This document shows, one piece after another, positions 9,071 to 15,929 of a stretch of DNA of 20,068 nt. The stretch covers positions 1 through 20,068 of the forward strand of contig CANGOK010000022.1 in assembly GCA_947455285.1 (NCBI GenBank). The letters run 5' to 3'. Made by a program: the position numbers and the translations under genes. Origin of the DNA: Beijerinckiaceae bacterium. Lineage in GTDB: Bacteria; Pseudomonadota; Alphaproteobacteria; Rhizobiales; Beijerinckiaceae. The first letter of the stretch is position 1, and each line of letters starts with the position of its first letter. The notes beneath the pieces are model-generated. The model was given only the letters and a program-made list of their open reading frames with translations. It had not been told where the DNA came from and did no database searches.

Positions 9071-10042
9071 TTACTTCACGACCTGGATCAGCGTTGAAAG
9101 CTGCTCTTTCGTCAGCGGCGCTGTGAGGAACTTCTGCCGCACAGCGCCTTCCATCAGTTTGTCGAGGCCGGTGATCACATCGAAATCGCGCGCCGCCTTG
9201 GGCTGGAAATCAAAAGCCGCCTTGCGCGCGAACTCGACGGGAACGCCAATGTTCGCGGCCCACATCTCGATCGCCTTGGGATCGGCGTACATCCACTCCA
9301 GCGTTTCGCGATAGGCCTTCACATAGCGCACCAGCGCATCCTTGCGCTCCGTCAACACCTTCACGCTGGCGATGTCGACGCGCACAGTCTGGTCCCGCAA
9401 TGAAGGCGCGTCATTGCCTGTGGCGACGATGCGGATCTTGCCTTCCGAGATCTCCTTGAGGCCGAAGGGCGGCGCCGCCCAGCCAAGATCAATCTGGCCA
9501 GACATGACCTGCGTGAGGGTGGCCGCCTGATCGCCCGAAGCGAGCAGCTTCATCTTGGCGCCGGTCTCTTCGACTAGCGCCACCGCAATGGTATTGCTGC
9601 TTGATCCATTGCTCGAGAAGCCAAGCACGTTCTTCTCGGTCCCGTCCTTTAAAGTCTTGATGGGACTGTCGGCGCGCGCATACCAGTATAGATCGCTGGC
9701 GCCGGTGAAATTGGAGCCGATGATGCGCACCGGCGCGCCCTTGGCGAAGGCGCCCATGACGCCTGTCGTGCCCACGGCGATGCTGAGATCGGCGGAGCCG
9801 GAAATCACGGCCTGCAGGGATTCGCCCGCGCCCGCAGTCGCGTAATATTCTACGTTGATTCCGTGCTTTTTGAAAATGCCCGCCTGCTGGCCAAGACGCG
9901 GCGCTTCCGCCGCCCAAAGGCCGAAGCCGCCGATGGCGAGGCGGAACGTATCGAGTTGTTGAGCGAAGGCGCCTGCCGAACAGGCGATAAGGCCGAAAAC
10001 GCCTGAAACGGCGCAGCAAAAGGCTCGCGAAGTGACCCGCAT
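9071..10042 (-). CDS. NMT1/THI5-like ABC transporter substrate-binding protein
   Basis: A 323-residue periplasmic binding protein of the SsuA/TauA/NMT1 type, which capture sulfonates, nitrate analogues, pyrimidine precursors or aromatic acids. The N-terminal signal peptide (hydrophobic core about 8-22) ends at AFA, with the mature protein beginning QQLDTFRLAIGG. Family marks are the APRLGQQAGIFKKHGINVEYY segment, SGSADLSIAVGTTGVMGAFAKGAPVRIIG, and the late GQIDLGWAAPP. Two ATGs are possible; the one at 10042 has GGGAGG six bases upstream, whereas the ATG at 10048 would have it directly adjacent, so 10042 is chosen. No permease or ATPase gene accompanies it in this window, so it is an orphan component here and its ligand is unknown. 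Confidence 0.9.
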   Translation of the reverse strand: MRVTSRAFCCAVSGVFGLIACSAGAFAQQLDTFRLAIGGFGLWAAEAPRLGQQAGIFKKHGINVEYYATAGAGESLQAVISGSADLSIAVGTTGVMGAFAKGAPVRIIGSNFTGASDLYWYARADSPIKTLKDGTEKNVLGFSSNGSSSNTIAVALVEETGAKMKLLASGDQAATLTQVMSGQIDLGWAAPPFGLKEISEGKIRIVATGNDAPSLRDQTVRVDIASVKVLTERKDALVRYVKAYRETLEWMYADPKAIEMWAANIGVPVEFARKAAFDFQPKAARDFDVITGLDKLMEGAVRQKFLTAPLTKEQLSTLIQVVK

Positions 10043-10048
10043 TCTCAT

Positions 10049-10054
10049 CCTCCC
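10049..10054 (-). promoter_or_regulatory. Ribosome binding site that sets the substrate-binding protein start
   Basis: Read on the minus strand this is GGGAGG, six bases (ATGAGA) before the ATG at 10042. The upstream ATG (10048) is directly adjacent and would have no spacing. Confidence 0.75.
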
Positions 10055-10096
10055 GAACGCCGGCTTTAGCGCCGGTCATGGGCGGATGATGGCTGA

Positions 10097-10126
10097 GAGC
10101 GGCGAGGTTGAAAAGCCTCGCCGCTC
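10097..10126 (-). terminator. Strong 11-bp hairpin after the Tim44-like gene
   Basis: GAGCGGCGAGG and CCTCGCCGCTC pair perfectly around an 8-base loop, 10 bases after the stop of the Tim44-like gene and before the substrate-binding protein gene on the same strand. No T-run follows in either direction, so termination would need help or be partial. It probably separates the two minus-strand genes. Confidence 0.55.
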
Positions 10127-10136
10127 CCTAAAATCG

Positions 10137-11147
10137 TCAGGAGGCCTGCTGGATGGCCGAGATCTTCCAGTCCTGCGGGCCGGCGCCGGCGGGACGCAGG
10201 AAGGTCCAGACCTCGGTCGCCTGTTCCGGCGCCGAAGGATTGCCGGAAACGATGCGGCCGGTGGCGCGGTCCTGCATCACATCGATGATGGAGAAGCGCA
10301 TGGCCACGGTGGCGTAGTCTTCGTTATTCTCGCGCCAGGCTTCCGAAAGGTCGCCCTGCAGCAGCTTCACGCCGGAGATCTTGTTGACCACGCCAGTGCG
10401 GGCGTGTTCGGCGATCTCCTGCGAAAAATAGGCGACCATCTCGGGCGTTGCGAGCATGCGCAGTCGATCGATGCTCTCGTCGCTATAGGCGCTCTGGGAT
10501 TCGCCAAGCAGACGCTCGAAGTTGCCGAAGTCCGCATCCTGCAGCTGGATAGGCGTCGTGACAGGCGCCTGCGGCTGATACTGGGGAGCGCCGCCGCCAA
10601 AACCACCAAAGCCGCCCTGCGGGCCGCGGCCACCCTCATAAGCCGATCGCTCCGAAGCGCCAGCCATGGCCGGACGGTTGCGATTGGCGAACCAGCTCAT
10701 GGCGAAACGCACCACGAAGAAGAGCAAGGCGAGCTGCAGCACAAGGCCGAGGAACGAGCCGATGCCGCCAAGGCCGCCCGTCATGCCGTGGCCGAAAAGC
10801 ATGCCGAACAGACCCGCGCCGAGGAGGCCAGCAAAGAGCCCGCCGCCAAAGCCACTGAACAGGCCGCCAAACATGCCGCCTTGCGCCGGAGCGGGCGCGG
10901 GGCTGAAAGAGGGGCCATGGGAGGGCTGCGGCGTCATTGAGCGCTCCATGGGCGCGACCGTATGGGGCGCGGTCGAGGTCGCAGGCGGCGCAGAGAAAGT
11001 CTTGGAGCCGCGGCTGCCAGCGCTCGACCCGGCGCCAAGGCGAGCCTCTGCGACCGCCGGCGCAAGCGCCAGCAGGGCGGTCAGCCCGAGCGCAAGAAGA
11101 CCGTTACGCGACAGCACCCTGTTCAGAAAAAGCGTGAACGAGGACAT
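10137..11147 (-). CDS. Tim44-like domain membrane protein
   Basis: A 336-residue protein with, in order: a signal-like hydrophobic N-terminus (about 15-33, possible cleavage after AEA); a Ser/Pro-rich linker (38-90); a glycine/phenylalanine-rich segment (91-133); a membrane helix (about 132-150, FLGLVLQLALLFFVVRFAMSW); a second Gly/Pro-rich linker; and a C-terminal Tim44-like domain (about 205-334) with FERLLGESQSAYSDESIDRLRMLATPEM. The Tim44-like domain is shared with mitochondrial Tim44 and MRPL45, where it binds membranes or translocating chains; bacterial roles are not settled. The ATG at 11147 has AGAGG upstream; the frame runs open to 11381 without protein-like sequence. A strong hairpin follows the stop. 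Confidence 0.85.
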   Translation of the reverse strand: MSSFTLFLNRVLSRNGLLALGLTALLALAPAVAEARLGAGSSAGSRGSKTFSAPPATSTAPHTVAPMERSMTPQPSHGPSFSPAPAPAQGGMFGGLFSGFGGGLFAGLLGAGLFGMLFGHGMTGGLGGIGSFLGLVLQLALLFFVVRFAMSWFANRNRPAMAGASERSAYEGGRGPQGGFGGFGGGAPQYQPQAPVTTPIQLQDADFGNFERLLGESQSAYSDESIDRLRMLATPEMVAYFSQEIAEHARTGVVNKISGVKLLQGDLSEAWRENNEDYATVAMRFSIIDVMQDRATGRIVSGNPSAPEQATEVWTFLRPAGAGPQDWKISAIQQAS

Positions 11148-11342
11148 TGGATGGAACCCTCTTTGATCCGGGCGAACGCCCGCGAAGGGAATATGGGCAT
11201 ACAGCAACGGAAATGAAACGGGGCTGATAGCGCTTCGCCACGCCTCGCGTGATTGTGAAAGCAAATGCGGTCCTAAGCGACCTGACGAAGTGGCGGGTCG
11301 CGAAACATCGCCTTTCCCCAGCTTCATAAAGCGGCCAACCCC

Positions 11343-11378
11343 AAAAAGCCGGCCCGACGACGGGATCATCGGACCGGC
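11343..11378 (-). terminator. Intrinsic terminator on the minus strand with no gene ending at it
   Basis: On the minus strand GCCGGTCCGA (11378-11369) pairs with TCGGGCCGGC (11357-11348), ten pairs including one G-T, around an 11-base loop, followed directly by TTTTT (11347-11343). It lies about 195 bases before the Tim44-like start and points toward it. The hairpin is direct observation; its role is open. Confidence 0.65.
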
Positions 11379-11435
11379 CATCGAGGGGTTGAAAAGGATA
11401 AGTCAAAGCCAATTGGAAAAGGTCTTCGAGACAAC
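11343..11435 (-). ncRNA. Candidate small RNA (or long leader) ending at an orphan terminator
   Basis: Reading the minus strand, an AT-rich stretch is followed by a possible promoter: TTGCGT (plus-strand 11464-11469), 16 bases, TAAGGT (11442-11447). A short GTCT-CGA-AGAC hairpin comes next (11422-11432), and the stretch ends at a good intrinsic terminator (11343-11378). The RNA would be around 90 bases. No minus-strand gene ends here, so either a small RNA or attenuation of the Tim44-like gene would explain the terminator. I do not recognise a named RNA family. The 5' end is a guess. Confidence 0.3.
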
Positions 11436-11593
11436 ATCTTGACCTTAGCTTTAAAAAAGCGAAACGCAAGAAGTTTCTAACGAAAAAAGAATTGAACGTA
11501 ATTTTTATTATTAAAATCTCCCATGGCTTGCTCTGGCAAGGCTGGCGGGCGCTACCCACTTGAAACCAAGGGTGGGGAACAGGCGCTCGCGAT

Positions 11594-11597
11594 GGAG
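11594..11597 (+). promoter_or_regulatory. Ribosome binding site that sets the DUF2852 start
   Basis: GGAG is six bases before the ATG at 11604, which makes that ATG better than the ones at 11592 and 11523. Confidence 0.65.
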
Positions 11598-11603
11598 ACC
11601 ATC

Positions 11604-12131
11604 ATGACCCGTTTTTCAAAGTCGACCTCGGAAGGCCAGGGCTCCGGCGCCCACGCATGTCGCGCTGATCATGTCTGGCGGCCATTCGAACTGTTGGCCA
11701 TGGTGCTGGGCTTCATCTTCTTCTGGCCCATCGGTCTCGCCGTGATCGGCTTCAAAATCTGGCAACGTCGCAACGAATATCCGGGCGACCTCTTCAGCTT
11801 TCTGCAGGAGCGGGTCTCAAACCTGCGGAACGCCTGCGAAGGCCGCCAATGGAACGCCACGGCCTGGCAGAGCGTCTGGGACGGAGCAGAGCCGCCTCGC
11901 CGCTCAGGCGGCGGCTGGTCGCCCTTCGGCGGCGTGCGCCCCACCGGCAACCGGGCCTTTGACGAGTGGCGCGAGGCGGAACTCGCCCGCCTCGAAGAGG
12001 AACGCCGCAAGCTCGACGAGGCCGAGCGCGAATTCGCCATCCACATCGAGGAGCTGCGCCGCGCCCGCGACCGCGAAGAGTTCGAGCGCTTCATGAAGGC
12101 TCGGCAAAACCGCCCCACGGGCGGGACCTGA
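11604..12131 (+). CDS. DUF2852 membrane-anchored coiled-coil protein
   Basis: A 175-residue protein typical of alphaproteobacteria and of unknown function. After a short polar N-terminus comes VWRPFELLAMVLGFIFFWPIGLAVIGFKIWQRR, a membrane helix (about residues 28-50) with the characteristic GFxFFWPxGL core. A variable Gly/Arg-rich linker follows, then RAFDEWREAELARLEEERRKLDEAEREF, a highly charged helix likely to form a coiled coil, and the conserved DREEFERFMKAR near the end. This arrangement (one helix, linker, conserved FDEWRxAELARLEEER block) is what defines DUF2852. The topology suggests one inner-membrane anchor with the coiled coil in the cytoplasm. The start is chosen by the GGAG at 11594. 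Confidence 0.88.
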   Translation: MTRFSKSTSEGQGSGAHACRADHVWRPFELLAMVLGFIFFWPIGLAVIGFKIWQRRNEYPGDLFSFLQERVSNLRNACEGRQWNATAWQSVWDGAEPPRRSGGGWSPFGGVRPTGNRAFDEWREAELARLEEERRKLDEAEREFAIHIEELRRARDREEFERFMKARQNRPTGGT

Positions 12132-12144
12132 TCAGTGTGACCGA

Positions 12145-12171
12145 CGGGGGCGTGGACACCCCGCGCCCCCG
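12145..12171 (+). other. GC-rich hairpin after DUF2852
   Basis: CGGGGGCG (12145-12152) pairs with CGCCCCCG (12164-12171) just after the DUF2852 stop. No T-run follows. It may act as a weak or Rho-assisted terminator that insulates the next gene. Confidence 0.45.
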
Positions 12172-12174
12172 GCG

Positions 12175-12190
12175 TTAACGATTTGTTAAC
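12175..12190 (+). promoter_or_regulatory. CtrA-type binding site (TTAA-N7-TTAAC)
   Basis: TTAACGATTTGTTAAC matches TTAA-N7-TTAAC exactly, the full recognition site of the alphaproteobacterial cell-cycle regulator CtrA. It is also an inverted repeat (GTTAAC-GATTT-GTTAAC, 12174-12190). It lies 47 bases before the ATG of the extensin-like lipoprotein gene, in an intergenic stretch of only 106 bases. Binding by CtrA is inferred from the motif. Confidence 0.7.
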
Positions 12191-12237
12191 CATAAAACTT
12201 GAGCCGGGGTTAAGGCTTTTCGCGCATCACGTAGCGG

Positions 12238-13215
12238 ATGGCGCGACGTCTCCTATCCCTTGCGATCACGACAGGCCTGGCCCTGCTTCTGGCGGGTTGC
12301 GGCCTGTTCAAGCGCGAGGAACGGGCGGCCTGGCGGGGACAGGCGGAGAAGGCCTGCCTCGCGCAAAAGCAGGTGACGCCATCCGCCTATGTCCAACCCG
12401 CCAAGGCCATCGACGGCCCCGGCCCCTGCGGCCTCGATTTTCCCTTCAAGGTGACGGCGCTCAGCGAAGGCTCCGTAGCCTTCAACACCACCCAAACGCT
12501 CGGCTGCCCCCTGACTGCGGCGCTGGACGAGTGGGTGCGCGATGTCGTGCAGCCAATCGCGCTCGCCAGATTCGGCCAGCCCGTGACGCAGGTGGACACG
12601 ATGGGCGCCTATTCCTGCCGCCCCATCGATGGCCACCGTAGCAATCGCCTTTCCGAACATGCCTTCGGCAATGCGGTCGACGTCAGCGTGTTTCGCTTCG
12701 CCGATGGCCGCAGCGTCAGCCTCGCTAGGGGCTGGACGAAGGGCGACGCGCAGGAGAAGGCCTTCCTGCGCGAGGCGCAGGCCGGAGCCTGCAACATCTT
12801 CACGACCGTTCTGGCGCCGGGGTCGGACGCTAACCACAACGATCACCTGCATCTTGATCTCGCCATGCACGGCCAGACCTCGACCGGGCCGCGCCGCATC
12901 TGCAAGCCCCTGCCCTCGCCCCAGCTCCTGCCCGCCCCGCAGCGCCGCGACAACCTTCCCGACGCGCCGGACATCGATGATGACATCGATGTCGCGCAGG
13001 CCGGTGGCGCGAGCCGATCCATGTCGCTCGCCGCCGCTTTGCCGCCTGCGCCCATATCGAAGGCGCCGGCGCAGCCCATGCGTAGCGCCTCGCTGGCGCC
13101 TGCGCCTATGGCCCCGATCCCCCTGCCTCCGATCCCGCTGCCGCCGCCAAGGCCAATGACCCGCGAGGGCGTCTTCGCCTATGACGCGACAGCCACGATC
13201 AGGCCCCGGCGCTGA
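12238..13215 (+). CDS. Extensin-like C-terminal domain lipoprotein (peptidase M15-like fold)
   Basis: A 325-residue lipoprotein. The signal peptide ends in the lipobox LAGC (Cys21), so it should be lipid-anchored in the envelope. Residues about 55-225 form the extensin-like C-terminal domain (PF06904) with GPCGLDFPF, the metal-site pattern SEHAFGNAVDV (H141, D148) and NHNDHLHLDLA (H203, H205). These correspond to the zinc ligands of M15-type D-Ala peptidases, so an action on peptidoglycan is plausible but unproven. Four cysteines (C64, C90, C127, C185) could form disulfides. The tail (about 222-325) is rich in Pro and Ala (IPLPPIPLPPPRP) and looks disordered, perhaps a wall-spanning segment. 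A perfect CtrA box lies upstream, suggesting cell-cycle control. Confidence 0.87.
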   Translation: MARRLLSLAITTGLALLLAGCGLFKREERAAWRGQAEKACLAQKQVTPSAYVQPAKAIDGPGPCGLDFPFKVTALSEGSVAFNTTQTLGCPLTAALDEWVRDVVQPIALARFGQPVTQVDTMGAYSCRPIDGHRSNRLSEHAFGNAVDVSVFRFADGRSVSLARGWTKGDAQEKAFLREAQAGACNIFTTVLAPGSDANHNDHLHLDLAMHGQTSTGPRRICKPLPSPQLLPAPQRRDNLPDAPDIDDDIDVAQAGGASRSMSLAAALPPAPISKAPAQPMRSASLAPAPMAPIPLPPIPLPPPRPMTREGVFAYDATATIRPRR

Positions 13216-13346
13216 TCCGGTTTGCGCGCCGCAGCGCCCGTGCTATGGGGTGCGCATGATGATCCACCGCCGACGACCCAGTCTTTGATCGAAGCGCTTT
13301 GCAGCGCCGCCCGACCCTGCGCATTCCGTCTGCCGGATGATCTCAT

Positions 13347-13844
13347 ATGACCGACCTCTCCCTGACCCTCAGCCCCCTCACACCTGCCGACATGCCCGCC
13401 ATCGAAAAGCTCGATGAACGCGCCTTCGGCCCCGGCCGCTTCGCCCTCAGCGCCTATCGGCTGCGCGAGGGTGTGAACCCGGACCAGAACCTCTCCTTCG
13501 TCGCCCATGTCGGAACGCTGCTGGTCGGCGCCAACCGCATGACGCCCATCGCCTGCGGCGGCGCGCCCGCCCTGCTGCTGGGGCCGCTCACTGTCGATCC
13601 ACCCTTCCGCTCGCGGGGCATCGGCGAGGCGCTGATGGCGAAATCCATGGAAGCTGCGCGCAACGGGGGCCACAGGCTGGTGATCCTCGTCGGCGATGAG
13701 CCTTATTATCGGCGCGTCGGTTTCAAGCGCGCGCCGCAGGGACGCCTAACCATGCCCGGCCCGGTCGATCCTGCGCGGCTGCTTTATTGTGAACTCGTGG
13801 AAGGCGCCTTTGAAGGCGTGACGGGAGCGATTACGCGGGCGTGA
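13347..13844 (+). CDS. GNAT-family N-acetyltransferase
   Basis: A 165-residue GNAT protein that would transfer an acetyl group from acetyl-CoA. The acetyl-CoA-binding motif A is clear: LLLGPLTVDPPFRSRGIGEAL, where R88, G91 and G93 give the (R/Q)xxGxG pattern. A following VGDEPYYRRVGFKRA (about 115-129) is the YhbS-like signature with the conserved Tyr and Phe of motif B. The N-terminal half has the LTPADMPAIEKLDERAFGPG helix typical of the family. The substrate is unknown. The ATG is the only sensible start, although the Shine-Dalgarno is weak. Its TGA abuts the stop codon of the converging vWA gene with no base between (TGATCA). Confidence 0.88.
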   Translation: MTDLSLTLSPLTPADMPAIEKLDERAFGPGRFALSAYRLREGVNPDQNLSFVAHVGTLLVGANRMTPIACGGAPALLLGPLTVDPPFRSRGIGEALMAKSMEAARNGGHRLVILVGDEPYYRRVGFKRAPQGRLTMPGPVDPARLLYCELVEGAFEGVTGAITRA

Positions 13845-15929
13845 TCATCTGCGCCCGCGCCGCGCCTCCCATAGCCAACCCATAAGCACGCTGCCCAGCA
13901 AGGCGATGAGGCCAGCGAAGCCCATCGCCAGCGGCGCGACGCCCACACCAGTCACCACGCTCGAACCGGTGCGCTTCACGCCGACGTAATCGGGTCCGCC
14001 ATAGAGCGGGCTTTCGCGCAGGGCGACGAAACGCGGCAGGGCGATGGCCTCGCCTCCGGCGCTGATGCGCCGCACGGTGCCGCCGGTTGCCTGCGCCAAG
14101 GGCTTGAGGCGATCCATCGTTGAGACCACGTCCTGAAACTCGCGTGGATTCTCCGGCCCGACATTGACCAGCGTGGAAAGCTCGCCATCGCTGAGCTTGT
14201 AGAGGCCGAATTCTTCGACTGTGATCTGCGCGCGCGACAGGCCGGGCTCTGCGCCCGTCAGCGTCACCATCTGTGTCTTGCCGGTGGGCGAGGTTATGGT
14301 GACTGGAGGCGTCGTGGGTTTGAGGGTCTGGCGCTCGATGGAAAGCTCATGGCCGCGCGCGCTGGCGCGCAGGGCCTCTTCCTCAAGCTCGGGCTCCTTC
14401 ATCAGCCAATGGGCGAGGCGACGCATGAGATCAAGATGCGGGCCGCCGCCCTGATAGCCGCGCGCCCAGAGCCAGATCTGATCGGAGAGCAAAAGGCCCA
14501 CGCGCCCCTTCTCCTCGCGCGAGAGCAACAACAGCGGCATCTTGTCGGCGCCTGACATGACGGGAACGCCGCGCAGCCTCTCGCTCGACACCTGCCGGAA
14601 CCATTCGCCCCATGCGGGCGGGCTTTGCTGCGAGCCGGGAAGGCCGCGCGTGACGGGATGCTTTGCGCCATCTTCGCTGATCTGCGGCAGGAAGGGCCGC
14701 TCAATCAATGACCCTTGCGGGCGCGCGGGCGCGATCTTGCCGAGCGGCGAATAAAAGAGCCCATCGCGGCCCGCATAATCAGGCCCCGTGGCCATCAGCA
14801 AGGCGCCGCCTTCGCGGACATAACGCACGATGTTTTCGAAATAGACCGAGGGCAGAACGGTCTGGTTCGAATAACGATCGAAGATGATGAGATCGAATTC
14901 CCGGATCTTTCGGCCAAAGAGGTCTGCGGTCGGAAATGCGATCAGCGAGAGTTCATTGATGGGCGTGCCATCCTGCTTTTCCGGCGGGCGCAGAATGGTG
15001 AAATGGACCAGCTCCACATTGGCGTCGGACTTGAGAAGATTGCGCCAGGTGCGCTCGCCCGCATGGGGCTCGCCCGACACCAGCAGAACCTTCAACTTGT
15101 CGCGCACGCCTTCGATGGTGACGACGGCTTTGTTATTCAGCGTCGTCAACTCATCGGGCGCCGCGGCGATTTCAAGCTCGACGACATTGGGGCCGCCATG
15201 TTCGACAAGAACCGGAACGCGCACGACCTGACCCGGCGCAGCGCGGATCGCAGCGATTGGTGCGCCATCGCGCCGCAGCGAGATCGCGACCGGCTCGCCC
15301 TTGCTTGACGTGTCGAGCACGCGCACGGCGATGGTCTGTTCCTTGCCGACGATGCCGAAGCGCGGCGCCTCGACAAGTTCAATGCGCCTGTCTCGCTCGC
15401 CCTCATGGCCGGTGACGAAGACATGGAGGGGCGCATTGAAGCCAAGCGCGCCAGCAGAGGCGGGAATGTCATGCACCACGCCGTCGGTGACGAGAATGGC
15501 CGCGCCGACGCGTTCGGGCGGCACATCGGCGAGCGCAGCGTTGAGCGATGAGAAAAGCCTTGTGCCGTCGTTGCCCGTATCGGTCGCGCCGCCATCAATG
15601 AAGCGGGTCTCGACATCGCCAAGAGCGCCCAGCGCCTTCTCAATTTCAACGCGCGCCTTGTCAGTCTGCGCCTTGCGCTCGCCGATGCTCTGGCTTGCGC
15701 TGCGGTCGAGCACCACGGCGACGACATCCTTGAGGGGATTGCGATCCTCGCGCACCAGCGAGGGATCAGTCAGCGCGGCGATGACCAGCGCAAGGCCGAG
15801 GGCGCGCAGCCATGCGCCGCGACGCCGCGCCCAAAAGCCAAGGCCAATCACGATCAAGGCGGCGAGCGCCAGCGCGATCAGCAGCGGGACCGGTATCTGA
15901 GGCGCGATCTGGAGATTGAATGAGGTCAA
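13845..15929 (-). CDS. Large membrane protein with vWA and GATase-like domains
   Basis: A 694-residue inner-membrane protein. In order: two membrane helices (about 13-33 and 40-54); a von Willebrand A domain whose metal site DRSAS (D75, S77, S79) and later VTDG (147-150) are intact; a beta-sandwich-like stretch (about 185-275); a glutamine-amidotransferase/ThuA-like flavodoxin fold (about 278-500) with KVLLVSGEPHAGE and REGGALLMATGPD; and a C-terminal membrane helix (about 663-687) followed by a basic tail. It is the last gene of the moxR-DUF58-DUF4159 operon. The start is TTG at 15929, overlapping the previous stop as TTGA, which implies translational coupling; no in-frame ATG exists in the N-terminal region. 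Its role is unknown, probably as a MoxR partner in the envelope. Confidence 0.82.
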   Translation of the reverse strand: MTSFNLQIAPQIPVPLLIALALAALIVIGLGFWARRRGAWLRALGLALVIAALTDPSLVREDRNPLKDVVAVVLDRSASQSIGERKAQTDKARVEIEKALGALGDVETRFIDGGATDTGNDGTRLFSSLNAALADVPPERVGAAILVTDGVVHDIPASAGALGFNAPLHVFVTGHEGERDRRIELVEAPRFGIVGKEQTIAVRVLDTSSKGEPVAISLRRDGAPIAAIRAAPGQVVRVPVLVEHGGPNVVELEIAAAPDELTTLNNKAVVTIEGVRDKLKVLLVSGEPHAGERTWRNLLKSDANVELVHFTILRPPEKQDGTPINELSLIAFPTADLFGRKIREFDLIIFDRYSNQTVLPSVYFENIVRYVREGGALLMATGPDYAGRDGLFYSPLGKIAPARPQGSLIERPFLPQISEDGAKHPVTRGLPGSQQSPPAWGEWFRQVSSERLRGVPVMSGADKMPLLLLSREEKGRVGLLLSDQIWLWARGYQGGGPHLDLMRRLAHWLMKEPELEEEALRASARGHELSIERQTLKPTTPPVTITSPTGKTQMVTLTGAEPGLSRAQITVEEFGLYKLSDGELSTLVNVGPENPREFQDVVSTMDRLKPLAQATGGTVRRISAGGEAIALPRFVALRESPLYGGPDYVGVKRTGSSVVTGVGVAPLAMGFAGLIALLGSVLMGWLWEARRGRR

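Larger units (their letters stand above)
11148..11603. other. 456-base intergenic region between divergent Tim44-like and DUF2852 genes
   Basis: No convincing protein gene. From left to right it holds the Tim44 leader, a minus-strand terminator (11343-11378), a distinctly AT-rich stretch (about 11395-11520) that should carry promoters for both directions, and the DUF2852 leader. A 151-residue minus-strand frame (11104-11559) crosses it but shows no domain, has ordinary shadow composition and overlaps the Tim44 start. A TTGACC at 11439-11444 may be a plus-strand -35 element, but no good -10 is at the right distance. Confidence 0.6.

Noticed and set aside
10097..10126. Strong inverted repeat considered as an operator
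   Set aside because: Its position right after a stop codon and its long perfect GC stem fit a transcript-end structure better than a regulator site.
11104..11559. 151-residue minus-strand frame across the Tim44/DUF2852 gap
   Set aside because: No domain, overlaps the start of the Tim44-like gene in another frame and runs through a terminator hairpin and an AT-rich promoter-like region.
13216..13346. Gap between the extensin-like and GNAT genes checked for a tRNA or small gene
   Set aside because: No cloverleaf-like pairing, no terminator and no frame with a family-like sequence.
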